Assembly: GCF_009363435.1 (NCBI RefSeq)
Contig: NZ_CP045354.1
Location: 2,322,501-2,386,500, forward strand
Length of the DNA stretch: 64,000 nucleotides
Source: Labrenzia sp. THAF82
Lineage (GTDB): Bacteria; Pseudomonadota; Alphaproteobacteria; Rhizobiales; Stappiaceae
Reading direction: 5' to 3'
Shown piece after piece: positions 11,028 to 23,249 of this stretch; within the stretch, counting starts at the first letter, position 1; each line of letters starts with the position of its first letter. Both the position numbers and the translations under genes were made by a program. The notes beneath the pieces are model-generated. The model had not been told where the DNA came from, made no database searches, and worked only from the letters and a program-made list of their open reading frames with translations.

Positions 11028-12346
11028 GCCGTTCCTCATCAAACCTTTATCTTCCGAAAATGCGGCCCCTGCCCAGCAGGCGCGCTGTTGTCATGTCCGT
11101 TCTCGACGTTGGTTCGACCAAGGTTTGCTGCCTGATTGCCAAACTGATCCCGCAGGAAGACAAAGCCATCCTCTCCAGCCGGTCCCACAAGGTGGAAGTG
11201 CTGGGATATGGCTATCAGCGTTCGCGCGGCATCAAATCGGGTGTCGTCGTCGATATGGATGCTGCCGAACAGGCAATCCGTCTTGCGGTCGACAGCGCAG
11301 AGCGCATGGCCGGTGTCACCGTTGAATCTCTGATCGCGAATATCAGTTGCGGCCGGTTGCAGAGCGAGATCTACAGCGCTGGTGTGCCGCTGGCCGGCGA
11401 CAGTGTTTCCGAGGCCGACATTCAGCGCGTGCTTTCTGCAGGTTCAAGCCATTCAGTGACGGACGGCCGTGCGGTCACCCACGCTTTGCCAATTTCCTAT
11501 TCGTTGGATGGCAGCCGTGGAATTCGCGATCCGCGCGGTATGATGGGCCACAAACTTGGCGTGGACATGCAGGTGGTCACGGCAGAAGTGCCGCCTGTCC
11601 GCAATCTCGAGCTATGCATCAATCGTGGCCACCTTCATGTGGAAACCATGGTTGCCACGCCGTTTGCCAGCGGCTTGTCCACGATTGTCGACGATGAGGC
11701 CGAACTTGGTGTTGCCTGCATCGACATGGGCGGCGGCACTACAACGCTGTCGGTTTTTGTCGACGGTCACATGGTGCATCTGGATGCGATTGCTGTTGGT
11801 GGCAACCATGTGACAACAGACATTGCTCGCGCATTTGCAACGCGTCTTCAGGATGCGGAGCGCTTGAAAACACTTTACGGCTCGCCGCTGGCGTCTAGCT
11901 CCGACGATCGTGACTTGCTCACCGTCCCGCCGCTGGAAAGCGACAGCGACCTGCCAAACCAGATTCCGCGTTCGGCCTTGACCAGGGTCATTCGTCCGCG
12001 CGTGGAAGAAATCCTTGAACTCGTGAGGGATCGGCTTACGGCCTCCGGTTTTGCCGGAAGGGTGGGCAAGCAGATCGTTCTGACAGGGGGCGCAAGTCAG
12101 CTCACGGGTCTTGGAGAAGTTGCGCGTCACATCCTGGGGCGCAACGTCCGTCTTGGCCGGCCATTAGGCGTCGCCGGTCTTCCCGAGGCTGCCAAAGGTC
12201 CGGCATTTGCTGCCGCGGTAGGCCTCTTGATTTATCCGCAAGTCGCCCAGATCGAACAGTTCGAGCACAAGAGCCGTCGATCCGGGTGGGGCGGGCAATC
12301 TGGTTATCTGGCCCGTGTCGGTCAGTGGATCAGGGAAAGCTTCTGA
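11024..12346 (+). CDS. ftsA: cell division protein FtsA
   Basis: Actin-like ATPase that tethers FtsZ to the membrane. The 440 residues show the actin-fold phosphate loops [17 protein letters not shown] (near 26-42) and [14 protein letters not shown], the adenosine motif [13 protein letters not shown], and a C-terminal amphipathic stretch [13 protein letters not shown] that fits the family's membrane-targeting helix. It overlaps ftsQ by 4 bp and precedes ftsZ. Confidence 0.96.
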   Translation: MSRSSSNLYLPKMRPLPSRRAVVMSVLDVGSTKVCCLIAKLIPQEDKAILSSRSHKVEVLGYGYQRSRGIKSGVVVDMDAAEQAIRLAVDSAERMAGVTVESLIANISCGRLQSEIYSAGVPLAGDSVSEADIQRVLSAGSSHSVTDGRAVTHALPISYSLDGSRGIRDPRGMMGHKLGVDMQVVTAEVPPVRNLELCINRGHLHVETMVATPFASGLSTIVDDEAELGVACIDMGGGTTTLSVFVDGHMVHLDAIAVGGNHVTTDIARAFATRLQDAERLKTLYGSPLASSSDDRDLLTVPPLESDSDLPNQIPRSALTRVIRPRVEEILELVRDRLTASGFAGRVGKQIVLTGGASQLTGLGEVARHILGRNVRLGRPLGVAGLPEAAKGPAFAAAVGLLIYPQVAQIEQFEHKSRRSGWGGQSGYLARVGQWIRESF

Positions 12347-12461
12347 CGACATGAGCCAAGAAGACGAGAACCAGGAAACGGAGCTGCCGAGCATGGCAGA
12401 GGAAATTAGGGAAGAAGAGGCTTCTCCCGTAGCGGGGGCGCCAGTGGGTCGCGAGGATAAT

Positions 12462-14240
12462 ATGACCATCAACCTGAAGATGCCCGACATTCAGGAGCTG
12501 AAGCCGCGAATTACGGTCTTCGGCGTCGGCGGCGCGGGCGGAAACGCCGTCAATAACATGATCACTGCAGGTCTCCAGGGGTGCGACTTTGTTTGCGCCA
12601 ACACGGATGCCCAGGCGCTGGCCATGAACCAGTCCGACCGCCTCGTCCAGATGGGCGTGGCTGTTACGGAAGGTCTTGGTGCAGGCTCTCAGCCGGAAGT
12701 CGGCTCAGCAGCAGCCGAGGAAGTGATCGACGAAATCAACGATCATCTGTCTGGATCGCACATGGTGTTCATCACCGCCGGTATGGGCGGCGGCACCGGT
12801 ACCGGCGCTGCGCCCGTTATTGCCCGCGCAGCGCGCGAGCAGGGCATCCTGACGGTCGGTGTTGTTACCAAGCCGTTCCAGTTCGAAGGCGCCCGACGCA
12901 TGCGCATTGCCGACAGCGGCATTGATGAGCTGCAGCGCAATGTCGACACGCTGATCGTCATTCCAAACCAGAACCTGTTCCGGATCGCCAACGCACAGAC
13001 GACCTTCGCGGACGCCTTTGCCATGGCCGACCAGGTCCTTTATTCCGGTGTTGCCTGCATCACCGATCTGATGGTGAAGGAAGGCTTGATCAACCTAGAT
13101 TTTGCTGACGTCCGGTCCGTGATGCGCGGAATGGGCAAGGCGATGATGGGTACAGGCGAAGCCAGCGGCGAGAAGCGTGCACAACAGGCTGCCGAGGCTG
13201 CGATTGCGAACCCGCTTCTGGATGAATCATCCATGAAGGGTGCCAAGGGTCTGCTTATCTCGATCACGGGTGGCAATGACCTGACCCTGTTCGAGGTGGA
13301 CGAAGCTGCAACCCGCATTCGCGAAGAAGTCGACTCGGACGCAAACATCATCCTCGGAGCGACATTCGATGAGACGCTGGATGGCATCATCCGCGTGTCT
13401 GTGGTTGCTACCGGGATTGATCGGGAGGAAGGCGCAGCCGCGGCTCCGTTTCCCGCATCAACAACACAGGCTTTGAAGTCGGAAGCGCCTGCCCGGATTG
13501 CTGAAATCGCAACATCCAAGCCTGCTGCGGCTCCGGCTGCTGCCAAGCAAATCACTGAAGATGCCGCTGCAAAAGCGGTCGCAAATCTTGAAAAGGAACT
13601 TGCGATCCCTGAGCCGACACCGGTTTCCGTTGCCAGCGACCCGGCTGTCGAGATCAAGAAAGTGCAGCCGGTCGCTTCGGGTCTGGCACACAAGTCACCG
13701 ATGATGGACATCGAAGACGAAACGCCAGCGCGCGTTGTTGAAGATGCTCCGGTCAGCAAGCCTTACATTCCGCCTGCAGCGGAAGAACACAGCCCTGCAC
13801 CGCGCATGCCGCGCGTTGAAGATTTCCCGCCGATCGCTCAGCGTGAAATCCGGGCACAGAATACCGAAGCACCGGCACAGCAAACTGCGGCTCCGCAGCC
13901 TGCACCGGCCCAACCTGCCGCCCCTGCTGCTCAGTTCGATGACAGCGGAGAGGAAGACAGACGGCCAATGGGGCTGCTGCGCCGCCTTGCCAGCGGTCTT
14001 GGCCGCCGGGAAGATGAGGAAGACCAGGAACAGGAACTGAGCGCACCTCAGGCCACACGCCCGGCTCCGCAGATGCAGCCTGCTCCTCAGCCAGCTCCAC
14101 GTGCGCCGCAGCAAAGGCCTGCAGCACAAGGGGCCGCAGGTCAGCTTGACGGCACCGGACGCGCTGCACCCAAGCCGGTTGCCGCCTCAGAAGACGAGCA
14201 GTTGGAAATTCCGGCGTTCCTGCGCCGTCAAGCCAACTGA
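12462..14240 (+). CDS. ftsZ: cell division GTPase FtsZ (long-linker form)
   Basis: Tubulin-like GTPase forming the Z ring. From ATG 12462 (592 residues) it begins [20 protein letters not shown], the usual alphaproteobacterial N-terminus. The tubulin signature [11 protein letters not shown] is at about 109-119 and the T7 loop [11 protein letters not shown] follows. About 250 residues of Ala/Pro/Glu-rich linker lead to the conserved C-terminal peptide [12 protein letters not shown], which binds FtsA and ZipA-type partners. The frame is also open upstream to an ATG at 12351, which would add 37 mostly acidic residues. I prefer 12462 from family comparison and a GAGG just upstream. Confidence 0.95.
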   Translation: MTINLKMPDIQELKPRITVFGVGGAGGNAVNNMITAGLQGCDFVCANTDAQALAMNQSDRLVQMGVAVTEGLGAGSQPEVGSAAAEEVIDEINDHLSGSHMVFITAGMGGGTGTGAAPVIARAAREQGILTVGVVTKPFQFEGARRMRIADSGIDELQRNVDTLIVIPNQNLFRIANAQTTFADAFAMADQVLYSGVACITDLMVKEGLINLDFADVRSVMRGMGKAMMGTGEASGEKRAQQAAEAAIANPLLDESSMKGAKGLLISITGGNDLTLFEVDEAATRIREEVDSDANIILGATFDETLDGIIRVSVVATGIDREEGAAAAPFPASTTQALKSEAPARIAEIATSKPAAAPAAAKQITEDAAAKAVANLEKELAIPEPTPVSVASDPAVEIKKVQPVASGLAHKSPMMDIEDETPARVVEDAPVSKPYIPPAAEEHSPAPRMPRVEDFPPIAQREIRAQNTEAPAQQTAAPQPAPAQPAAPAAQFDDSGEEDRRPMGLLRRLASGLGRREDEEDQEQELSAPQATRPAPQMQPAPQPAPRAPQQRPAAQGAAGQLDGTGRAAPKPVAASEDEQLEIPAFLRRQAN

Positions 14241-14269
14241 TTCGAAACGCGATCTCCTTCCCTGATCGC

Positions 14270-14302
14270 AACAGCCCGGAGCTCACGCTTCGGGCTGTTT
14301 CC
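14270..14302 (+). terminator. rho-independent terminator after ftsZ
   Basis: AACAGCCCG at 14270-14278 pairs with CGGGCTGTT at 14291-14299 and is followed by a short T run. It lies 30 bp after the ftsZ stop and marks the likely end of the core dcw transcript. lpxC therefore probably has its own promoter in the 194 bp that follow. Confidence 0.75.
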
Positions 14303-14496
14303 GTAACGGAATTGATTTTCGCTTTTAGATCAGTGATTTGCAGGTCTGTGGATCGTTACAAAACGTAATAAAGCTTTATTTCGTTCATAGCTGGTTCGCG
14401 ACTATCTTGCCCCCAACTCGTGATCGTTAAAAGTTCGTAGACCCGAAAGGGTGATTTTGCGGCTGTCCAGATCACACACTGAAAGGGTAGGGGCTT

Positions 14497-15441
14497 ATGA
14501 CCGCTTTTGTAGACCGACAGACGACACTTGCAGAACAAGTGACGTTGACCGGTATCGGTGTTCATTCTGGCAAGCCCGCCTCGATCACGTTGATACCGGC
14601 CGAAGCCGGCGTCGGAATTGTTTTCACCCGTACAGATCAAGATGACAGCGTTGAGGTTCCAGCTCTCTGGGACAAGGTCTCCGCAACTGCCCTATGCACC
14701 GTTCTCGGCGATCCCTCCAAAGACGGGATCTCCACGGTTGAGCACATCATGGCCGCGCTTTTCGGCATGGGCGTCGACAATTTGATTGTTGAAATCGACG
14801 GCCCGGAGATGCCGATCATGGATGGCAGCAGTGCTGTCTTCGTGGAAGCCATCGAACAGGTGGGCGTCAAGCGGCTGGATCGCGGTCGCCGTTACCTGAA
14901 GGTCAAGAAGGCCGTTCGGGTCGACACCGGCAGTGCCTGGTGTGAATTGCATCCCTATGAAGGCACGAAGTTCGACATTACCATCGACTTCGACACGCCT
15001 TTGATCGGGCGCCAGGAATTTTGTTCCGATATGACCCCGGATGTATTCCGTGACGAGCTGTCCCGGGCCCGTACTTTCGGCAATGTCAAAGACGTCGAGC
15101 AGCTCTGGAAAATGGGTTTTGCGCTTGGCTCTTCACTGGAAAACTCCGTTGCAATCGCCGAAGACAAGGTTCTGAACCCGGAAGGTACACGCTGGCCCGA
15201 CGAGTTCGCCCGTCACAAGGCGCTGGATGCGGTTGGTGACCTTGCTCTTGCGGGCTTGCCGATTCTCGGTCTCTACCGCTCCTATAAGGGCGGCCACAAG
15301 ATGAACCACGCCATTCTGGTCAAGTTGTTCGAGGATCCGGGCTCTTTCGAAATTGTGGAGTCACCGGCCTTCAGGCAGGTGGGTCAGGTTGACAATGGCG
15401 GATTGGCCGCAGCAGTTGCTTTCGGCCCGGACGTATCCTGA
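14497..15441 (+). CDS. lpxC: UDP-3-O-acyl-GlcNAc deacetylase LpxC
   Basis: Zinc hydrolase for the committed step of lipid A synthesis. The 314 residues contain the zinc ligand in STVEHIMAALFGMGVDN (His83) and the second ligand pair in FARHKALDAVGDL (HxxxD). The catalytic-side SYKGGHKMNHAI follows, and GPEMPIMDGSSAVFVE lies in domain I. A clear AGGGTAGGGG ribosome binding site precedes ATG 14497. The 5' untranslated region holds a small ACCC-GAAA-GGGT hairpin (about 14441-14452) of unknown meaning. Confidence 0.97.
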   Translation: MTAFVDRQTTLAEQVTLTGIGVHSGKPASITLIPAEAGVGIVFTRTDQDDSVEVPALWDKVSATALCTVLGDPSKDGISTVEHIMAALFGMGVDNLIVEIDGPEMPIMDGSSAVFVEAIEQVGVKRLDRGRRYLKVKKAVRVDTGSAWCELHPYEGTKFDITIDFDTPLIGRQEFCSDMTPDVFRDELSRARTFGNVKDVEQLWKMGFALGSSLENSVAIAEDKVLNPEGTRWPDEFARHKALDAVGDLALAGLPILGLYRSYKGGHKMNHAILVKLFEDPGSFEIVESPAFRQVGQVDNGGLAAAVAFGPDVS

Positions 15442-15461
15442 CAGGAATGATATCAAGTTAC

Positions 15462-15489
15462 GGGCCGCTTCATCGAAGCGGTCCTTTTT
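15462..15489 (+). terminator. rho-independent terminator after lpxC
   Basis: GGGCCGCTTC (15462-15471) pairs with GAAGCGGTCC (15475-15484) around a 3-nt loop and runs straight into TTTTT. It separates lpxC from bamD. Confidence 0.85.
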
Positions 15490-15616
15490 ATTTGGCGGAA
15501 AAACTGATCAAATAAGGCACCTTGCCATAAAAAAGCTCAAAAAAACCGTCAGATGGCCGATGAAGGCGTGACGGGGACAGGTGATTTCCGCTAAACACTG
15601 CTGTCGACGCAGGAAT

Positions 15617-15655
15617 ATGGCCGGAAAGCTGATGGCCGGAAAGCTGATGGCCGGA
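15617..15655 (+). repeat. 2.6 tandem copies of a 15-bp unit upstream of bamD
   Basis: The unit ATGGCCGGAAAGCTG occurs at 15617-15631 and 15632-15646 without mismatch, followed by the first nine bases of a third copy. The unit is a multiple of three and is in frame with bamD, so each copy begins with a potential ATG. Confidence 0.9.
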
Positions 15656-15727
15656 TGGGCGAATGAGCCCGGGAGTATGGGTGTGAACGGAATGGATACT
15701 GGTTTCGCTTGGAACGGGACCAAGCGA

Positions 15728-16540
15728 ATGCAATTCTTTCTCAGAATGAGCATACTGGCCTTGCCGGTTGCTTTGGTCGCTTGCGGTGGCAAGGACGACC
15801 TTGACGAGCTTGCTCTGAACGACACTCCGCCGGAAGTTCTCTTCAACGAAGGCCTTGCACTTCGCTCTCAAGGAAAGCTTGGCGACTCAACAGAAAAATT
15901 TGAGGAGCTGGACAAGCTTTACCCCTATTCCGAATATTCCAAGAAATCGCTGGTGAACCTGGCGTTTCTGAATTATTCGCGCGGCAAGTACACGGAAACA
16001 GTTACCGCCGCAAAACGTTTCGTGACACTTTATCCAGGCGATCAGGATTCGGCCTACATGCTCTACCTGGCAGGTCAGAGCTATTTCCGGCAGATGCCCG
16101 ACATCACGCGCGATCAGGCTGTGACCAGAAAGTCCGCCGCAGCCTTTAACGAACTGATCCAGCGCTATCCTGATTCAGAATATGTTCCGGATGCGGAAAA
16201 GAAGCTGCGGATTGTGAAAGACCAGCTCGGCGGCAAGGAAATGCAGGTTGGGCGCTATTATCTGAAAAAGCGCAACTACATTGCTGCCATCAACCGCTTT
16301 AAGACAGTCGTCGTGGAGTACCAGACGACCCGGCATGTTGAAGAAGCGCTGTTCCGGCTGACCGAGGCCTATTATGCGCTGGGTGTTGTCAGCGAGGCAC
16401 AAACGGCCGCCGCTGTTCTGGGTCACAACTACCCGGATACGCAGTGGTACAAGGATGCGTTCTCGCTTCTCAACAAAGGTGGCTATGAGCCGTCTGAAGA
16501 CAGCGGAAGCTGGATCAGCCGCGCATTCCGCTCGGTCTAG
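15728..16540 (+). CDS. bamD: outer membrane assembly lipoprotein BamD
   Basis: TPR-rich lipoprotein of the BAM complex that inserts beta-barrel proteins in the outer membrane. From ATG 15728 (270 residues) it has a signal peptide ending in a lipobox, LVAC at about residues 14-17. Tandem TPR units follow, with YPYSEYSKKSL, RYPDSEYVPDAEKKL and NYPDTQWYKDA loops typical of BamD/ComL. The frame is open further upstream through the 15-bp repeats to 15581. Those starts would bury the signal peptide, so 15728 or ATG 15692 is preferred. Confidence 0.9.
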   Translation: MQFFLRMSILALPVALVACGGKDDLDELALNDTPPEVLFNEGLALRSQGKLGDSTEKFEELDKLYPYSEYSKKSLVNLAFLNYSRGKYTETVTAAKRFVTLYPGDQDSAYMLYLAGQSYFRQMPDITRDQAVTRKSAAAFNELIQRYPDSEYVPDAEKKLRIVKDQLGGKEMQVGRYYLKKRNYIAAINRFKTVVVEYQTTRHVEEALFRLTEAYYALGVVSEAQTAAAVLGHNYPDTQWYKDAFSLLNKGGYEPSEDSGSWISRAFRSV

Positions 16541-16592
16541 TCTGCATCCACGTAAATCACGTTGAAATGCCTTAACAAGGCTCTGGCAAGAC

Positions 16593-16623
16593 GGCGCGGT
16601 CCTCCTATATGGTGGGCCGCGCC
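16593..16623 (+). promoter_or_regulatory. GC-rich hairpin in the recN 5' region
   Basis: GGCGCGG (16593-16599) and CCGCGCC (16617-16623) form a 7-bp stem with a 17-nt loop ending 22 bp before the recN start. There is no T run behind it, so it is not a clear terminator. No alphaproteobacterial LexA box (GTTC-N7-GTTC) was seen here. Confidence 0.45.
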
Positions 16624-16645
16624 GAACTTTTAGGAGCAACCCTTC

Positions 16646-20480
<3,835 letters not shown>

Positions 20481-20855
20481 GCGAAGGCGTTGATGATCGG
20501 TCAACTGATCGCAGAACACCCGCGACGCATTGACACCAACCTGGGGCGGTACGCATTTTCCCGCCAAATAAGTTGCTGATCATCGGCGGTCTCACGGCGT
20601 GAAACTAGCGTGAAATTGCGCCCCGAGAATCCCCTCCGGCAAGTCACATCTGCGCGAAAGAATCTTCATCTGACATTGTACGTATTGATACTAATGACAG
20701 GGGTGGAAAAACTCGATCTGCTACCTGAAATTGATACACTTGGCGAATGGCTTGTTTTGTGTCGGAAATTGCCAAGTTTGCAGCTAACGTTAAGTAACAA
20801 GTAACACGCTCCCTCCAATTCTAAGGAACGTAATTCTGTTCTGGAGGGGGATGCG
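20481..20855. other. 375-bp intergenic stretch between ligA and the chemoreceptor
   Basis: No open frame with coding character or RNA gene is recognised. A strong ribosome binding site (GGAGGGGG, 20843-20850) belongs to the following receptor gene. No clear terminator or sigma-70 promoter could be fixed by eye. Confidence 0.5.
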
Positions 20856-22916
20856 ATGATGAAGCGCATTAAGGTGCAAATCGGGCTCCTTGCAATTGTT
20901 CCGATGCTCGCCGTGATCGGTTTCGCGGCTTTGAGTGTTTATGAAAAGTCTGTCGAACTGTCTCATCATGAATTCATGAGGCCATTGACCCGGATTGCTG
21001 AAGATGCCGGCAATCTCGTTCACGAGCTTCAAAAAGAGCGGGGGATGAGCGTTGCGCTCATCAAGTCGGATTATGACCCGGCTGCTCGCGCTAAACTTGA
21101 TGCACAGCGGCCGAATGTCGATGCGGCATTGAAGATGTTCGATGATCACCTTGCCGCAATTGATCTCAATGACGAGGCATTGCTTGCCGATCTTCAGCAT
21201 GTTGCGGAGGAAGTGCACAAGACCGACGCGTTCCGGCAGGCTATTGACGCGAAAAAATTTACGGCTGGCGATGTGGTCAAGAACTACACGCACGAAGTTC
21301 ATGAGTTGATCCATGTGGTGGGGATTACCACCGAATCCAGCCCGTCTCCTGAGATCACAACTGAGCTCCTTGCCTATCTGACACTGGTTGAAGCTATGGA
21401 GTCCGGTGGTCTGGAAAGGGCAACGGGTGCAGCTCTGCTGAACGAGTTCAATCTGACCGGCGAAGTCAATCTTCAGACCTACAAGTCAGTCGTCACGCAT
21501 TATGGCGGCGAGAAGGCTTTCCTGAAGGAATTTCTCTCGATCGCCACAAAAGAGCAAAAGACACTCTGGGAAAACACGGTCAAGGGTGAACCAGTTGAAG
21601 AGACGTTGGTTTGGCGAAAGGCTATTCACGACTTGCCGGCAACCAAGGATGCGAAAGGCATTGAAGGCGCTGCCTGGTTTGCCAAGGCGACTGAACGTCT
21701 GAACCTCATCAAAACGGTCTCTGATGACTTCATCCATCGCGCCGAAGCGGCTGCCGATACTGACGCAGCCCGACTGAATTCCGAAATCTTCGTTCTGGCA
21801 ACGATCGCCGTTGGTTTTGTTGCGGCTACACTGGCACTTGTTGTCTGGCAGGTTATGGCGATCACGCAGATGCTGAGCCGCCAGCGTGATGCCATCACCG
21901 AACTGGCCGAGGGCAATCTGGACGTGATTGTGTCCGACACAGATCGCCCTGATGAAATTGGCGATATTGCCAGAGCTTCGGAGGTTTTTCGCGACAAGCT
22001 TATACATCAGCAGCAACTCGAAGAAGCTGCCGAGGCTGATCGCATCAAACGCCGCGAGAGGCGGACTCAGCTCGAAAACGCCATCCGGCATTTCGAGACA
22101 TCCGTGACAACCATCCAGGAACAGCTTTCCGGCGAGACCAGAGGTGTTCAGGACAGTGCCGGTGAAATGCTGACGATTGCTCTTCATGCCGACGAGAGCG
22201 CGCGCGCTGCAAACTCGGCAACGGAAGAGGCAACCACCAACGTTCAGACCGTTGCGTCTGCTGCGGCGGAACTGTCGGCGTCCATCGGCGAGATTTCCCG
22301 CCAGGCCGGAACGGCCATGCAGATCTCAGCGTCTGCTTCTGAAACGGCGGTTGCGGCCGATAAGGATATCTCCATCCTCGCGGAAACGGCCGACAAGATC
22401 GGCGAAGTCGTCGAGATCATCCGTGCCATTGCCGAGCAGACAAATCTGTTGGCTTTGAACGCGACAATTGAGGCGGCGCGTGCCGGTGAAGCCGGCAAGG
22501 GGTTTGCCGTTGTGGCAGCGGAAGTGAAAGAGCTTTCCACCCAGACAGCACGTGCGACCGATGAGATCGCCAGCCAGATTTCCGGCATTCAGGGATCGAC
22601 CCAGAAATCGGTCGCCGCAATCCGTGACATCGTCGAGAAAATCGAAGAAGTGCGCGGTGTCACCGAGACGATTTCGGCTTCCGTTGACGAGCAGAATGCT
22701 GCAACGAGCGAAATCACGCAAAGCATCACCTTTGCTTCTGATGGCGCTTCAGCCGCGGCAAGCAACGTTGCCGGTGTCTCGGGTTCAATTGATCAGACAC
22801 GCCAGAAATCGGAAACGCTGAGCCAGTCCGCTGAACAGCTGGGGCTGGTTGCCAATGACCTTTCCGACGCTGTCGGGGCGTTCCTGAACGAGGTTCGCGA
22901 AGACGAAGCGGCCTGA
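20856..22916 (+). CDS. methyl-accepting chemotaxis protein with NIT sensor domain
   Basis: Transmembrane chemoreceptor of 686 residues. TM1 is at about 8-28. A periplasmic helical domain contains [18 protein letters not shown], characteristic of the NIT (nitrate/nitrite-sensing) family. TM2 is at about 310-333, followed by HAMP ([15 protein letters not shown]) and the cytoplasmic signalling domain with the conserved tip [20 protein letters not shown]. The ligand cannot be read from sequence; NIT domains are linked to nitrate or nitrite in characterised proteins. It stands alone with no che genes nearby, as is common for dispersed receptors. Confidence 0.93.
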   Translation: MMKRIKVQIGLLAIVPMLAVIGFAALSVYEKSVELSHHEFMRPLTRIAEDAGNLVHELQKERGMSVALIKSDYDPAARAKLDAQRPNVDAALKMFDDHLAAIDLNDEALLADLQHVAEEVHKTDAFRQAIDAKKFTAGDVVKNYTHEVHELIHVVGITTESSPSPEITTELLAYLTLVEAMESGGLERATGAALLNEFNLTGEVNLQTYKSVVTHYGGEKAFLKEFLSIATKEQKTLWENTVKGEPVEETLVWRKAIHDLPATKDAKGIEGAAWFAKATERLNLIKTVSDDFIHRAEAAADTDAARLNSEIFVLATIAVGFVAATLALVVWQVMAITQMLSRQRDAITELAEGNLDVIVSDTDRPDEIGDIARASEVFRDKLIHQQQLEEAAEADRIKRRERRTQLENAIRHFETSVTTIQEQLSGETRGVQDSAGEMLTIALHADESARAANSATEEATTNVQTVASAAAELSASIGEISRQAGTAMQISASASETAVAADKDISILAETADKIGEVVEIIRAIAEQTNLLALNATIEAARAGEAGKGFAVVAAEVKELSTQTARATDEIASQISGIQGSTQKSVAAIRDIVEKIEEVRGVTETISASVDEQNAATSEITQSITFASDGASAAASNVAGVSGSIDQTRQKSETLSQSAEQLGLVANDLSDAVGAFLNEVREDEAA

Positions 22917-22940
22917 TCTTCAGGAAACAGTCAATTTGAG

Positions 22941-22972
22941 CGGGGCGGTACTTTGGTGCCGCCCCGTTTTCT
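22941..22972 (+). terminator. rho-independent terminator after the NIT chemoreceptor
   Basis: CGGGGCGGTAC (22941-22951) pairs with GTGCCGCCCCG (22956-22966) around a TTTG loop and is followed by TTTT. From here to 23249 no gene is recognised. Confidence 0.85.
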
Positions 22973-23249
22973 TTGTGGGATCATGGCAACCAAGACCTGG
23001 GCGGCACGACGAGCCTGATTGTGGGGTGCCTACGAAACTGCCCTTGGTTTGGAAACTCTCTCTCGAGATTTGCCTCTGACCATCAAGAGGCAGGAAGTTG
23101 CCCTTTGAGACCGCCAGCCCAACCAATTATTCGAGCTCGTTTACAGCTTTATCTTGTCCCCACGAAATCCTAATCTTCCGCCTCGCCACACTCGGTTTGT
23201 TGCTATATTGTTCTCAGCGAACATTTTGATGTAATCGGACCCAAAAATC

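Noticed and set aside
23209..23223. TGTTC-N5-GAACA before the UvrD/PcrA gene as a LexA box
   Set aside because: The alphaproteobacterial LexA site is a direct repeat (GTTC-N7-GTTC); this is an inverted repeat with another spacing, so SOS control is not supported.
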